A stretch of 64,000 nt of DNA, from assembly GCA_028551475.1 (NCBI GenBank), contig CM052354.1:22591258-22655257 (forward strand). The letters run 5' to 3'. This document shows positions 1 to 10,130 of this stretch, piece by piece; positions within the stretch are counted from its first letter, which is position 1; every line of letters begins with the position of its first letter. Made by a program: the position numbers and the translations under genes. The notes beneath the pieces are model-generated. The model did no database searches. It was given only the letters and a program-made list of their open reading frames with translations, and was not told where the DNA came from. The stretch is from Casuarina equisetifolia (Eukaryota; Streptophyta; Magnoliopsida; Fagales; Casuarinaceae).

Positions 1-1563
1 TGCTCAACTTCTCCGGCGGATAATTGTAGGACATGACAGATAAGACGGTGCTGATCACCAAAGCCGGTGGCTCTATCTTGGGGTCTGCCGTGCACACGAA
101 GATGTCTACACCAGGTAACTTGTCTTCATACCTGCCATGCAAAGAAAAGGGCGTGTTTCTTATTTTAAAAATAATTTCTTTTTATTATAAGTAATGTAAA
201 ACATTTCAATAAAATATTTAATGATCTATCATTTGTTTTCAAGTAAATAAAATTTCGTCATAACTCTTGATTAAAGAGTAAGGTTTCCTTACAATAACAT
301 TTGCAGAACTCACAATATTGGCTTACAGTGATTGTGTAAAAGATAATAGTGAGAAATTATTTTTAAAATGTCCTATAAAGAAGTTGATGTGCCTCTCATT
401 TAAAAACATTTCAGTCATACTACAGTGGCCACGTCCTCGTCCCTACATGACTCGTGAACTGGCGTTGTTGATCATGTGGTCAAATGCTAAAAAAATACAA
501 CAATACTTTCTCCCTACCAAGAGTCTTTATAAAATACCAATGATTTGACAACATACTATATTATATGACACACGACATAAAATGTTCGGTTTTCTATCTC
601 ATCTAGTTGAATATATTCAATGGAAAGAAGATAATAACAACGATCATAAGATCATAAGATCTCCTCGATTGATAACAATATTATTTTAAACACAAGAAGT
701 TTCCTTTGAAAAACAAACTTGACTTAGCTCAAAACCGAACGCCAAAAACCAGATTTTAACTTGAGGCTACAGGTTATTTCTTCCTTTTTTCCTTCCTTCC
801 TTCCTTCACTTCAATGAACACAGAACACCAGAGCTATAGGTTTTTATCTGTCTCTAGTACGTCAAGCAAACACTTGTGTTGTAAATTAAATACTTGTCTT
901 GTAATCTTAGAGACAGCAAACTCTTTAACAAAGTTGTTTCAAACCAGTCTGTACAACACGTGTTTAATAAAATATCCCAACTTCCTTGTTTGCCCATTTA
1001 TCACTGGGTACCAGTCAGTCACCCTCATGGATTTCCAACTACAGAATAATCAAAGAGAATATGAGCAAAAGAAAACAAAGAGAAAAAAAAAAAAAAAAAC
1101 AGCAGAACACTGCAGTTTATGAACTAGTTCTTAGAGTTCAGATCAGTTGAATGTCTTTAGGTTACCAAAAACCTTAAAGATTGTTGGAATATCATAAGTT
1201 ACTTAATATAGTTTTCTTTCTATGAAAATTATCTACTTTAGGACAAAAAAAACAAAAAGAAAAGAAAAAGGAAATTAACCTTTCTGAGAGTCTGTGCTTG
1301 AAGGGATGATGGTGAACAACGTTGAAACGGTGAGACAGAGTGAGCACCCAGTACAAACTGAACAATACCTCCGCCATGAACATACCTATCCAAGCCCATC
1401 TCCCCGGCGTTTGTGGTCGTGGGATGTAAGCTAATCTGTAAGCCCATATCAAGCATATACCTAAGAACACTGTGAAGGCAAACACTTTGTATGCACCTTG
1501 AAATCTTGCTTCTTTTGTGTCGAACAATGGAGCTGCGTCTTCTTTACAGTCTTTCTTATCCAT
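1..1563 (-). CDS. CSLE: Cellulose synthase-like protein E (CSLE), 5' part; continues beyond left edge
   Basis: Family GT2 membrane glycosyltransferase of the plant cellulose-synthase superfamily. These proteins act in the Golgi/endomembrane system, and the product of the E clade is not firmly known. Two exons are visible: exon 1 at 1563-1280 and exon 2 at 131 to below 1, separated by a 1148-bp intron with GT (1279) and AG (132) borders. The junction rebuilds an Arg codon (AG|G) followed by YEDKLPGVDIFVCTADP, a family signature, and then VLSVMSYNYPPEKLS. Exon 1 encodes a short hydrophilic N-terminus (PLFDTKEAR) and two membrane helices (around VFLGICLIWAYRL and WIGMFMAEVLFSLYWVL), which is the usual CSLE/CSLG start. 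The catalytic D,D,D,QxxRW region lies outside the window. The start ATG at 1563 fits a TATA box about 60 bp upstream. CSLE rather than CSLG is chosen from the N-terminal wording; confidence in the superfamily is very high. Confidence 0.93.
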
Positions 1564-1622
1564 GGCTCTTGTTGCGGTTCTAGTGTGTTTCTATGTCTCT
1601 TTCTGTACATCTCGAGGCATGC

Positions 1623-1629
1623 TTTTATA
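1623..1629 (-). promoter_or_regulatory. TATA box of the CSLE gene
   Basis: TATAAAA on the minus strand, 60-66 bp upstream of the CSLE start codon. Transcription about 30 bp downstream would begin near 1598 and give a leader of about 35 nt. That would place an out-of-frame ATG at 1610 outside the transcript. Position and match are seen directly; the function is inferred. Confidence 0.6.
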
Positions 1630-2236
1630 GGGAAACGATTATAACAGCCTTTTGTCTAATAGCATGTAGAATATTACTCAAAGGTTATCGAAAAAGGCGA
1701 CAACTGTAAATATTAAACTAATCAGAGATTCTTGTCCAAGATAATATTAAGAATGTACAAACCAAAAAAAAAAAATCTACCTCTCGAGCAGTAATCCAAT
1801 GGAAGTCACGATGTGCCTAGTTTTGAAAGTTGGTTTTGGTCTTTGATGTTTGCCTACAACTTAGAATTCATCACTCGAGACGACAGCCATTGACAAAACA
1901 TAATGATGAAAGTTGGTTACCACCGTACGATAGCCACAAGATGTTCGCTGGACCCAGATCGAGTGGCTGCGGTGATTGCTAGCCCCAGATACAGGGATTG
2001 TGGTACTGGGTCATTTTTATATTTTTGAACAGACGTCATAGGCTGAAAGTTGTCCTCCTGTATGACCAAATTCCTTCTACTTACATCCACAAGTTACCTT
2101 CCAAGCCATACGATCGGTAACCTTAAAAGGGACATGGGTATGGACGAAAATATGTGTTTTGGGCAACATTTTGTTCGTTCATGAATTGCCCATATTAGGA
2201 TGTGTTATGACTAGTGTCTTATGAGTTTTGTACATA

Positions 2237-2332
2237 TTCTTATTCTTATTCTTTTTTTTCTTATTATTATTATTGTTATTATTCTTCTTCTTATTATTGT
2301 TATTATTATTCTTATTCTTATTATTATTGTTG

Positions 2333-2385
<53 letters not shown>

Positions 2386-2527
2386 GTTGTTGTTGTTGTT
2401 GTTGTTGTTATTATTATTGTTATTGTTGCTATTATTGTTATTAATATTATTATTATTATTGTTATGATTATTATTATTGTTATTGTTGCTATTATTGTTA
2501 TTAATATTGTTATTGTTATTATTGTTA

Positions 2528-2567
<40 letters not shown>

Positions 2568-2622
2568 GTTATTGTTGTTATTTTTATTATTATCATTATC
2601 TTTATTATTATTATTATTATTA
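2237..2622. repeat. Long compound trinucleotide microsatellite (ATT/TTA with GTT blocks)
   Basis: About 385 bp of almost pure three-base repeats. It starts as TTC/TTA, then a long ATT run, a GTT block (about 2390-2410), mixed ATT/GTT with occasional GCT, a second ATT run and a TTA tail. The mixture of related units suggests expansion followed by point mutation. The repeat lies about 670 bp upstream of the CSLE start codon. Open frames across it encode only runs of Ile, Val, Leu, Tyr or Cys and are not genes. Confidence 0.97.
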
Positions 2623-4966
2623 ACAAAAAAAGATTTTATTTTATGATATCATAACTCAAGTTTTAAACTAAATATTCATTCACCTATGAATTAGATTTTA
2701 GTGGAGAGTACTTTTCTAATTTTAGAATAAAGAGGATATATTAAAATTTTATGCATGTCTTGCATTGTGAATATATTATATTTGTCCTATTCCTACAAAC
2801 CACCTTAAGATAAAATAGACATTTTAACGGTAGAAGTATTTCTCATTCACTTAAAGGTTTTTTTTTTTAAATTATCCATATCTGAATACAGAAAAACAAA
2901 TATGCATTTACACACACATATTTATGGATTTAGAGATTTTTATTAACGTAATTTCTTAACTATTACCTTTAAGATAATTACTTTGTATATGAAAACTAAA
3001 AAAACCTTGGTATCTAGTGTGAACCCTCGATACCACCGCTTTGCCCGGAATGTGTGATTTCGTATATCTCTCTTTCCACATGCATTATGCAGACAAGGAC
3101 TGTTTCTGAGCACAAAGTTCCATGCTCCTTAAAGGTCGCTGCACAAATTTGGAAGGGTGTATTGATTGCACTACCGATCCCCGAGACAGACAACAAATTC
3201 ACAGAACGAGAACTTCGAACGGTTTTTGATAATGGTGCATGTCAATTTCACGGTTCTTTTTCATTGCAAAGAGTGTAGCATCCTCTGGTTTGAAAAGGAT
3301 AATCCAGCCCTCCTTTTGCATGATGAAGTTGTTTTCAATCATTGAAATCACTTGTCACGCTATTGAATATCACAACCACTCAACACTTCGAGTTTAAATT
3401 CTTGGCATTTTCTCAGCCCCACCTCAATAACTGAGTGCAGATCAATGGTGGGATCCGTAGATGTCAGTAGAATGAAGCTCTTCTCCCTTTTTCTTAAGGG
3501 TTTTTTGTTTATTTAATTTTCCAGCCGACCAAGCAGATTTTTAGGACTTCAATCAGAAAGAGAAAGACAGTGAAAACGAATAAGGCCCATCAATTGTTGG
3601 TAATCAATGTCCCAAAGAGTTAATTAACTAAAGGTCAGATCTCTGCCGGCCGAAAGAATGAAGAAAATAAAGGCTAAGCCCACTTCTCCTTTTCTTTTCT
3701 TTTAAGGGTAGCGGTACTTAATGTTCAAATATACAAAGTTTTGACTAAAAATCCTGTAATCAAATATAAATTCATTAAAGGAAAATGATTAGATTCCCCA
3801 TTAACTGGCTTAATGCAAAGACAATGATTAAATCCCACCATTAATTAACTTAATGCTTTGCACTCTCTTAAAAAACAAGATTTATCATGAATCATGGAAT
3901 AAATCTACTTTACTCAATAATAAGGATTCAAAACTATTTATAAGACTTCAAGATATAAAAGAAACATACAATAAAAAAGACAAGAGGACTAAGCTATTAG
4001 GCCAAGACTATACATGTACAAAGCCTTGGCCTAATGAATAATTACAATATATAACTAAGTAACATTATTTTTTTAACACACCTTCAACACCAGCTTTTCA
4101 AATTCTAGCTGTAGATGCTCCAAGAATGGTGAGATCATAATTCATACTCTCATCTCATCTAAAAACATATATTGCCCTTCTACCAGTCTTAATATGTAGT
4201 TGTTCCAAAAAGTTGGCTTCTAAATTAATGAGAATAATTAAACAAAATCTTTCATTACTTAAATATTATTTACAAATTAAGAAAAACTCATTTTTCCCTT
4301 ATTCAACTTTTGGATAGGAAAAATTTTTCCTGAAACATATCCTTTCATTTGTAAACAAAAGTTATATAGACTAAGTTTCTCTAAACGCATGATAAAAATG
4401 CATGTTAATAATGATATAACAAAATTTTATATTTATTAAACACTAGTTAAAATTTTTCTTTATAAAGCAAAAGGTCACCCACGCTGTAGTCACTGAATGG
4501 GGCTTCAATCACAAACATGATTAAATTTCCTTTCTTCTTGAAGTATTAGAGCGAGCAAAGGCCCTTTGGAAGCTTGTTGAAGACTTGCAAGAGGTGGACC
4601 TCGACATGTATTTATAGCGTAATATTGGTAGAACACATTATGTGGTCTAATTGATGGAAACTATTGATTAAGGTACAAACTGTTATTAATTTTCAGGTTG
4701 ATGTATTGTCATTGTTAAGCCAAAAGAATCTCCAAATTTACCAATCTTTCATACTACAACTCAAGAACTAGGCAGTCCATACACTAATCAAAAACAAAAC
4801 CATCACCTTTTGCCAAAGCAGAAACGATCTGTACAACAATTTCTCATTCTTCTGCTTAAAGCAAATGCCAAAACTCAAAACACTTTCCTATGTAAATCGT
4901 TTACAGCGAAAACACTGCGATTCCTGCAACTTAGCCATGGTTTTTTACAGCCAGCAACACCTTCTT
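2623..4966. other. Intergenic, no gene supported
   Basis: AT-rich spacer. Short open frames on both strands around 3014-3278 resemble no family I know. A small imperfect tandem duplication lies at about 3786-3860 (ATGATTA.ATCCC...CCATTAA...CTTAATGC, two units of about 38 bp). The right part, below 4967, holds the 3' flank of the small minus-strand gene. Confidence 0.6.
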
Positions 4967-5233
4967 TTAAGCAGAACTCTTCTTGGAGTCGACGCACTTG
5001 AAGTGATCTGCTTGCTGTTTTACATCAGGGCATTTATCTGCAACATCGCCGGAGCCGTCGTCGACACCATCTTCCACGATATGATCCCTTTGGCCGTCGG
5101 GCTGCAAAGCACCACAAATTTGCTCGTGCTTTGACTGTAATACGGCATCAGCCTTGGTTTCTGCATGAAGCTGCCCTCCTCCTTGGCTCGCCGTACCCTC
5201 CTGCAAGTAGTTTACTTCCTTGCCGGTCGCCAT
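4967..5233 (-). CDS. Small hydrophilic protein of unknown function (88 aa)
   Basis: I do not recognise this protein. It is intronless, 88 residues from the chosen start, and hydrophilic, with no signal peptide or membrane segment. The N-terminus has a Gly/Gln/His stretch (ASQGGGQLHAETKADAV). The middle is acidic and Asp/Gly-rich (DGVDDGSGDVADKCPD), and the C-terminus is Lys/Ser-rich with Cys residues spaced CPDVKQQADHFKC. Upstream in-frame ATGs exist at 5257 and 5332. The ATG at 5233 is preferred because an ATAAATA box at 5275-5281 would start transcription at about 5247-5250, downstream of the other two. A G-box/ABRE-like CACGTGTC lies 131 bp upstream of the ATG. Small size, hydrophilicity and the ABRE are compatible with a stress- or seed-related LEA-like role, but that is only a guess. 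Coding looks real because GC content is clearly above the flanks and the promoter elements are well placed. Confidence 0.6.
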   Translation of the reverse strand: MATGKEVNYLQEGTASQGGGQLHAETKADAVLQSKHEQICGALQPDGQRDHIVEDGVDDGSGDVADKCPDVKQQADHFKCVDSKKSSA

Positions 5234-5274
5234 GTCTGGGCCCCAAAGTAGTGCCATCGGTGGGTAAAGGTGGG

Positions 5275-5281
5275 TATTTAT
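5275..5281 (-). promoter_or_regulatory. TATA-like box of the small gene at 4967-5233
   Basis: ATAAATA on the minus strand, 42-48 bp upstream of the preferred ATG, flanked by GC-richer DNA so it stands out. It supports the shorter protein start and a very short leader. Confidence 0.5.
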
Positions 5282-5363
5282 GATGCTGATACGTTGGGCC
5301 CGAACTCGTCGACATTTGGCAAGGCTAATCAAGAAAATGACACGTTTCCTCCTAATTGGATCT

Positions 5364-5371
5364 CACGTGTC
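5364..5371. promoter_or_regulatory. G-box / ABRE-like element
   Basis: CACGTGTC contains the palindromic G-box CACGTG and an ABRE-type ACGTGTC core. It lies about 85 bp upstream of the TATA-like box of the minus-strand small gene. A GGGCCC motif at about 5298-5303 lies between them. In plants such elements bind bZIP/bHLH factors and often mediate ABA or light response; function here is inferred. Confidence 0.4.
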
Positions 5372-5408
5372 GATACTATGAAAGGAAAACAGCCAATTTG
5401 CCTGTTTT

Positions 5409-7606
5409 TTGGCAATCAGTTTAAAGATATTGCATGGATTGATATGTAATTTACCAAATATCTCCACATCTCTTGTCGGGATAGAATCACCAGCAAACGA
5501 AGTCTTGAAGTTACTTGATATAGAGGAGGATGATGCAAAGGTAGAAGATATTGGCATTAATGGGATTTGTGGGATGGGAGTTGGTAAAACAAGTTTAGCA
5601 AAAGTTGTTTATGGCAGAGTTTTTTCTCAATTCCATGCTCGATACTTTATTTCTAGTAAAAAGGATGAAAGTAGTAGTTTAAAGAAATAACTTATTTCTA
5701 ATATTCTGTCGTAAGAAGCAACCAATTCATGGAAGAATGACATTGAAGTAGACAATGCTTTACATTATAGACTAGGTAACACTAAAAGATTCATTGTTCT
5801 TGACAATGTAGACTATAAAGAGAAGTAGAAGTGTTAATAGGAAACTATGCTTGGTTTGATGGAGGAAGTAGAATAATTTTAACATCTAGAGATAGTCATT
5901 TGCTCAAGTTATTTGGTGCCAATGTTTATACTGTCAATGAATTGAAATTTGGTGATGCTTTATAGTTTTTTACTTTAAAAGCTTTCAACAAAGCTTATCC
6001 TAAAAAAAATTTAAGGGATTGTCTATGCTTTTGTGGAATATGCAAGAGATGGTACCAAAGGATAGATGGGAAAATTACAAAGATAAACTTATCATGTCTT
6101 GATAAAAGGATTTTGAATATACTTGAAATAAGTTTTGAAGATGTGGAGTGTCTACAAAAGGAATTTTTTTTAGATATTACGTACTTCTTCAATGGATTTT
6201 TTTATGAGAATTACTATTCATGTACTAAAAAGTTTCGGTTTTAATCCAATTGATTTGGATGTATTGGTGTAAAGGTCTACGTTAAAAGTCATGGAGAATG
6301 AAAAATTATTGACGCACGATTTGTTGGTAAGAATGGGTCAAGATCTAGAGGATAGGAGGAAACATGACAAGAGCAAAAGATTGTGGCAATCTAAAGATAT
6401 CATTTAGGTATTAGAAGATATTGTTGCAAGTAAGCTAATTATAACATGAACATATAGAAATATATGTAATACCCTCTTTAAAATTTTTGTTGAGTATTTT
6501 CATCACACTATTTAGTTTTTTTTTTATCTCCAAGGAAGTGGTATGGAATCATTGTCGTAAATCATGCAAAAAAAAAGGCATTATGTTTTGACTCCACCTT
6601 AAATATAAGATTTGAGAATGCTCAAGATTGTATATCCTCATAGAGACTTTGAAGGTGCAATATGGTATGGAAATCATTTGGAATCCAAACAAACCAATAA
6701 TTTTCGTGTTTTGGAATGGTTAAGTTTCCTTTTCTATACTTGTAGAGAACCTGATTATCAACCACAAAATCTTATTAAGATGAAATTATCTGACGGCTCT
6801 ATCAAACAGTTGCAATTTGAATTTGAGGTGAGATTTTGGGAACAAATTTTATTTTCTTTCTTGTGCCTCTTCTTTGTATTGTTTATTTCATTTACTTATT
6901 ATTCTATACCATATGTTTCATGTTTTAACACAAATTGGCTTAAATAGATCGAAGAACTTGATCAAGACATCAAACTTCCCATAGGTTTGAGACTTGGAGA
7001 TAGCAGATCTTTCACCTCATGATAATTTGGTTCAAGTTGATTCATCGTTGGGATTTCACAATCAGGTTCGACGATTGGCATTACACTTTAGTAATATATT
7101 TGGGAGAATCTTGAAATTGGGCTCTAATTGCCCGAGATCAAAGCTCTTCAAAAATCTTAAACTTGTTTGACTGCCGTCTACCAAATGAAGAATTTTCTGG
7201 TTATCTCAGCGGCCTATATTCACTCAAGTCTTTACTTCAACGTTGGAAAAAGTTTACAAGAATACAGAATGACATCTTGCAACTTTTCGACCTTGGGAGA
7301 CCTTTCTGATTTTCATGAGTTTACCCATTCGAGCCTTTCGTCCCTCTGGCTACTTTGCAGCTTTCAAGTACTTCACTTGCATGAGTGTACCATTCAATCA
7401 GGGTTGCTAGAACATCTAGATCTAATTGCTGTCGATCTTCCAAATGAAGACATTCCTTGTGAGATAAACTATTTGTCTTCATTGGATCTTAGTACAAAAT
7501 ATTTTACAACGGTACCGAGGAACTTCTATCAACTTCCCAAATTATATAAACTCAAATTGCATTATCTTCCCAGTTTGAAAGTATTGTCAAAGTTCCCAAT
7601 GCATTA
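5409..7606 (+). pseudogene. TIR-type NBS-LRR resistance gene remnant, 5'-truncated and multiply disabled
   Basis: Decayed copy of a TNL immune receptor. In order it shows the linker before the NB-ARC domain (STSLVGIES, then EVLKLLDIEEDD), a P-loop region GICGMGVGKTSLAKVVYG, kinase-2 FIVLDNVDY (about 5790-5811), RNBS-B GSRIILTSRD (about 5869-5898), the ARC2 region (FLDITYFF, about 6165), and an LRR-entry segment (QPQNLIKMKLSDGSIKQL). It ends with LRRs whose final repeat reads SLDLSTKYFTTVPRNFYQLPKL. The P-loop lacks one residue against the usual GMGGIGKTT. Stops and frame changes occur at about 5688, 5713, 5826, 5964, 6244, 6405 and beyond, and no TIR exon is found upstream. A short piece near 6950-7160 continues in broken frame. 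It ends near 7606 at a decayed LRR terminus. The family call is firm; functional loss is clear from the many stops. Confidence 0.9.
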
Positions 7607-10130
7607 GACTGGCTGGATCTATATAATATTGAATAATAAAAAATAAGATTGATTATTATTCAATAAAAATAGGTACCATTATGTTGAGATTAATCAATAG
7701 TTTCAACTCCCTTACATTCAACAGGAGGTGTCAGAATTGGAGATTAAAAAAAAAAGGAATGAAAAAACAATTAGAATGAAAGCAGGGACAAAAATTACGC
7801 GGACATCAAACATGAACCTAGGATCTTGTCTCCAACCAAACGACATTGTCAGTAGATACATTTATATCTCATTGAAATAAAGCTAACAGGCCAAGTAAAT
7901 GTAGATTCCCGGAATCCTCGACAAAAATATATAATTTTTTTTTTCTGTCAGATGCAACCAAACACTCTAACACCAGAAAATTATCAAAATTTCCAGAAAT
8001 TAAAAAAATGTATGCCAATTTATTGAGCTTCAAACGTAAGCGATTGTAAATAATTGAAATAAGTAGCTTAATTACACGAAAGAAGCCAAAAAGGTTCACG
8101 ATACATGACAATGATGGGTTTTCGTAATCAAACGACACCCATGACTCTAAAATGGGTGACAACACTTTGCTAAAAGTATCATAAATATTGTTAATTTATG
8201 CTTCTTCAAGATTTTATTTTGGATCTCTAATCTTCTTCTTTTTTTTTTTTACTTTTTTCAAATAAAAAATTAAACAAAATTTTCTTTAGAAATTATTTTA
8301 TCAATATTATCAATAGTAAGCAAGATTATTAGATTGTAGTCCCAAATATATTAGTATTGCTAGGGATCATATTTGGGATCAAACTCTAGATAACACACCT
8401 AGATTTTACATAGACACGTATATAAGTATCACACAAGTTACAAACATTTGGAATTTCCAGATATTTGTACAACAAAGTAAAAGACTCTGAAAGTCAAAGG
8501 TTATCGATTGAGAAAAAAAAAAAAAAAAAAAGACCGAAATGAGATATGTTATCTTATAAAACCTAACCCAAACACACACTATCTTATTTACATAAATATC
8601 AATACATATATATAAATTAATGGAAATAATGAAGTATTAACATATGGATATTGATGGTTAGCCATCAATGCGACGTCGGTAGATCTAGATAGACTATACG
8701 TGCGGAGGTACATAGGCCCGTCCCTTTCCTAGTCAAGCATGACCATGATCCAAAGGCCCACCAGTAAAGTGATCAGTAGGTAACAGAAAATGATGGGTAC
8801 GTGTCTGACCCGTGAGAGAGAAGATGTTGAATTTTTATTTTATTTTGTAAATTGATAAAAAGAATAACGTGCTATCAGTATTAATATTAGACGAATATTC
8901 AAATTTAATATATTGTGACCAATGAGTGATAAGGTATTTCATTTAAAACTTAAATTTTAATGCAAAAGTACAAAGAATATAGTTTAAGAACTTTAAATTG
9001 CACCTTATTAATATGAGACTAAATATTCACACTCTTAAAAATAAATGTTATATTACATTAGAAGTATGAGAATAATTTATTAGTATTATAAGTGATAAAG
9101 TTTCAGTACCTAATATCTTAAAATTTTGAGGTTGGAGAGATGAAATATATTAGAAGATTAAGACTATTAAAAGTAAAAGTTTTATGGTGATTTTGCTCAG
9201 TGTATTTTTTAAAGTTGTATTGTATAACATTTAGAGAGAAAGAAATAGAAAAATATCAATGATAAAAGTTTAGACAATTCAACAATTATTGTTAAGATCA
9301 AGAAATACATAAAAGAAAATATTTCATCTACTAAAGAAATAAAGTCTATAAATTATAATAAATTTTTGTCAGAACTTTGAAATTTATTTTTTGAGCCTAA
9401 ATAATGATATTTGTAATTAAATAATTTGTAATTATTTTATAATAATATTTAATTCTTAATCTTTTACCAAAAAATAAAACAATATTTTGATAATAGACTT
9501 TCATACTTTAATATTATACTAGTATAAAGCTTCACTTTAAACTCATTTTTATAAAAATATGAATGAAAAATTTGGATTTTAATATCATAAAAACAAATTT
9601 ATTTTTCACCACACAAATTTTTTGGCTTAGTGGTTTGCTACGGTAGGTTGAGATTTCAAATTCCGCTTGTGCACGCGCGTCCGCCTGTAACTAAAAAAAA
9701 AAAAAGGAAAGAAAAAAAAAACCTGTTGGATTTGTGCGTGAAATATATTAAGAAAAAGAAAAGGAAAAAAAGCCAAACCGCCCCTCTGCCAACCTTTTTC
9801 CTTTTTGGTAAGAGTTTTCTTCAAGAGTGCCGCGTCTGACGTGTTACTCTCGCAATGGCCCCCACTTTTCCATAAAACTCGGGATATGATACTCTGCGTT
9901 GTGTTCCTTAAAGCTCCTTCTTTTTCTTCCCATGTTTGTTGTACAGTACGACGTCCAGGCTTTTATTATTCGAAGAGTAAGGGTAGATCGGTCAGTGGAG
10001 TACAAGCCCCGGACACTGCTATGCAGAGCGCAGGAAACGATGTTGCACTTGATTTTTACCCATTCTCTCTGCTTCTCTGAAACTGTGACTCGACGATATA
10101 GAATTTGTCTCGAACAGCTTTCGCATTTTC
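7607..10130. other. AT-rich intergenic region and upstream flank of the WEB-family gene
   Basis: Very AT-rich between 8000 and 9600 with no supported gene. A 20-base poly-A run is at about 8513-8531. GC content rises from about 9640 toward the WEB gene. Open frames at 9627-10183 overlap each other on both strands and match nothing known. Confidence 0.6.
9614..9718 (+). mobile_element. Possible tRNA-derived SINE fragment
   Basis: TGGCTTAGTGGT (9623-9634) resembles a pol III A box. GATTTCAAATTCC (9652-9664) resembles a B box. An A-rich tail (AACT then A13, GGAAAG, A10) follows. The A-B spacing is short, and I could not define target-site duplications. A second copy of the A-box-like string occurs at 29165-29175. 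Weak evidence. Confidence 0.3.

Noticed and set aside
2214..2646. Long open frames of Ile/Val/Leu/Tyr/Cys
   Set aside because: Pure translation of the trinucleotide microsatellite in three frames; no biological protein composition.
3014..3278. Overlapping opposite-strand frames with fairly balanced composition
   Set aside because: Neither translation matches a family I know and there are no splice or promoter cues; left as intergenic.
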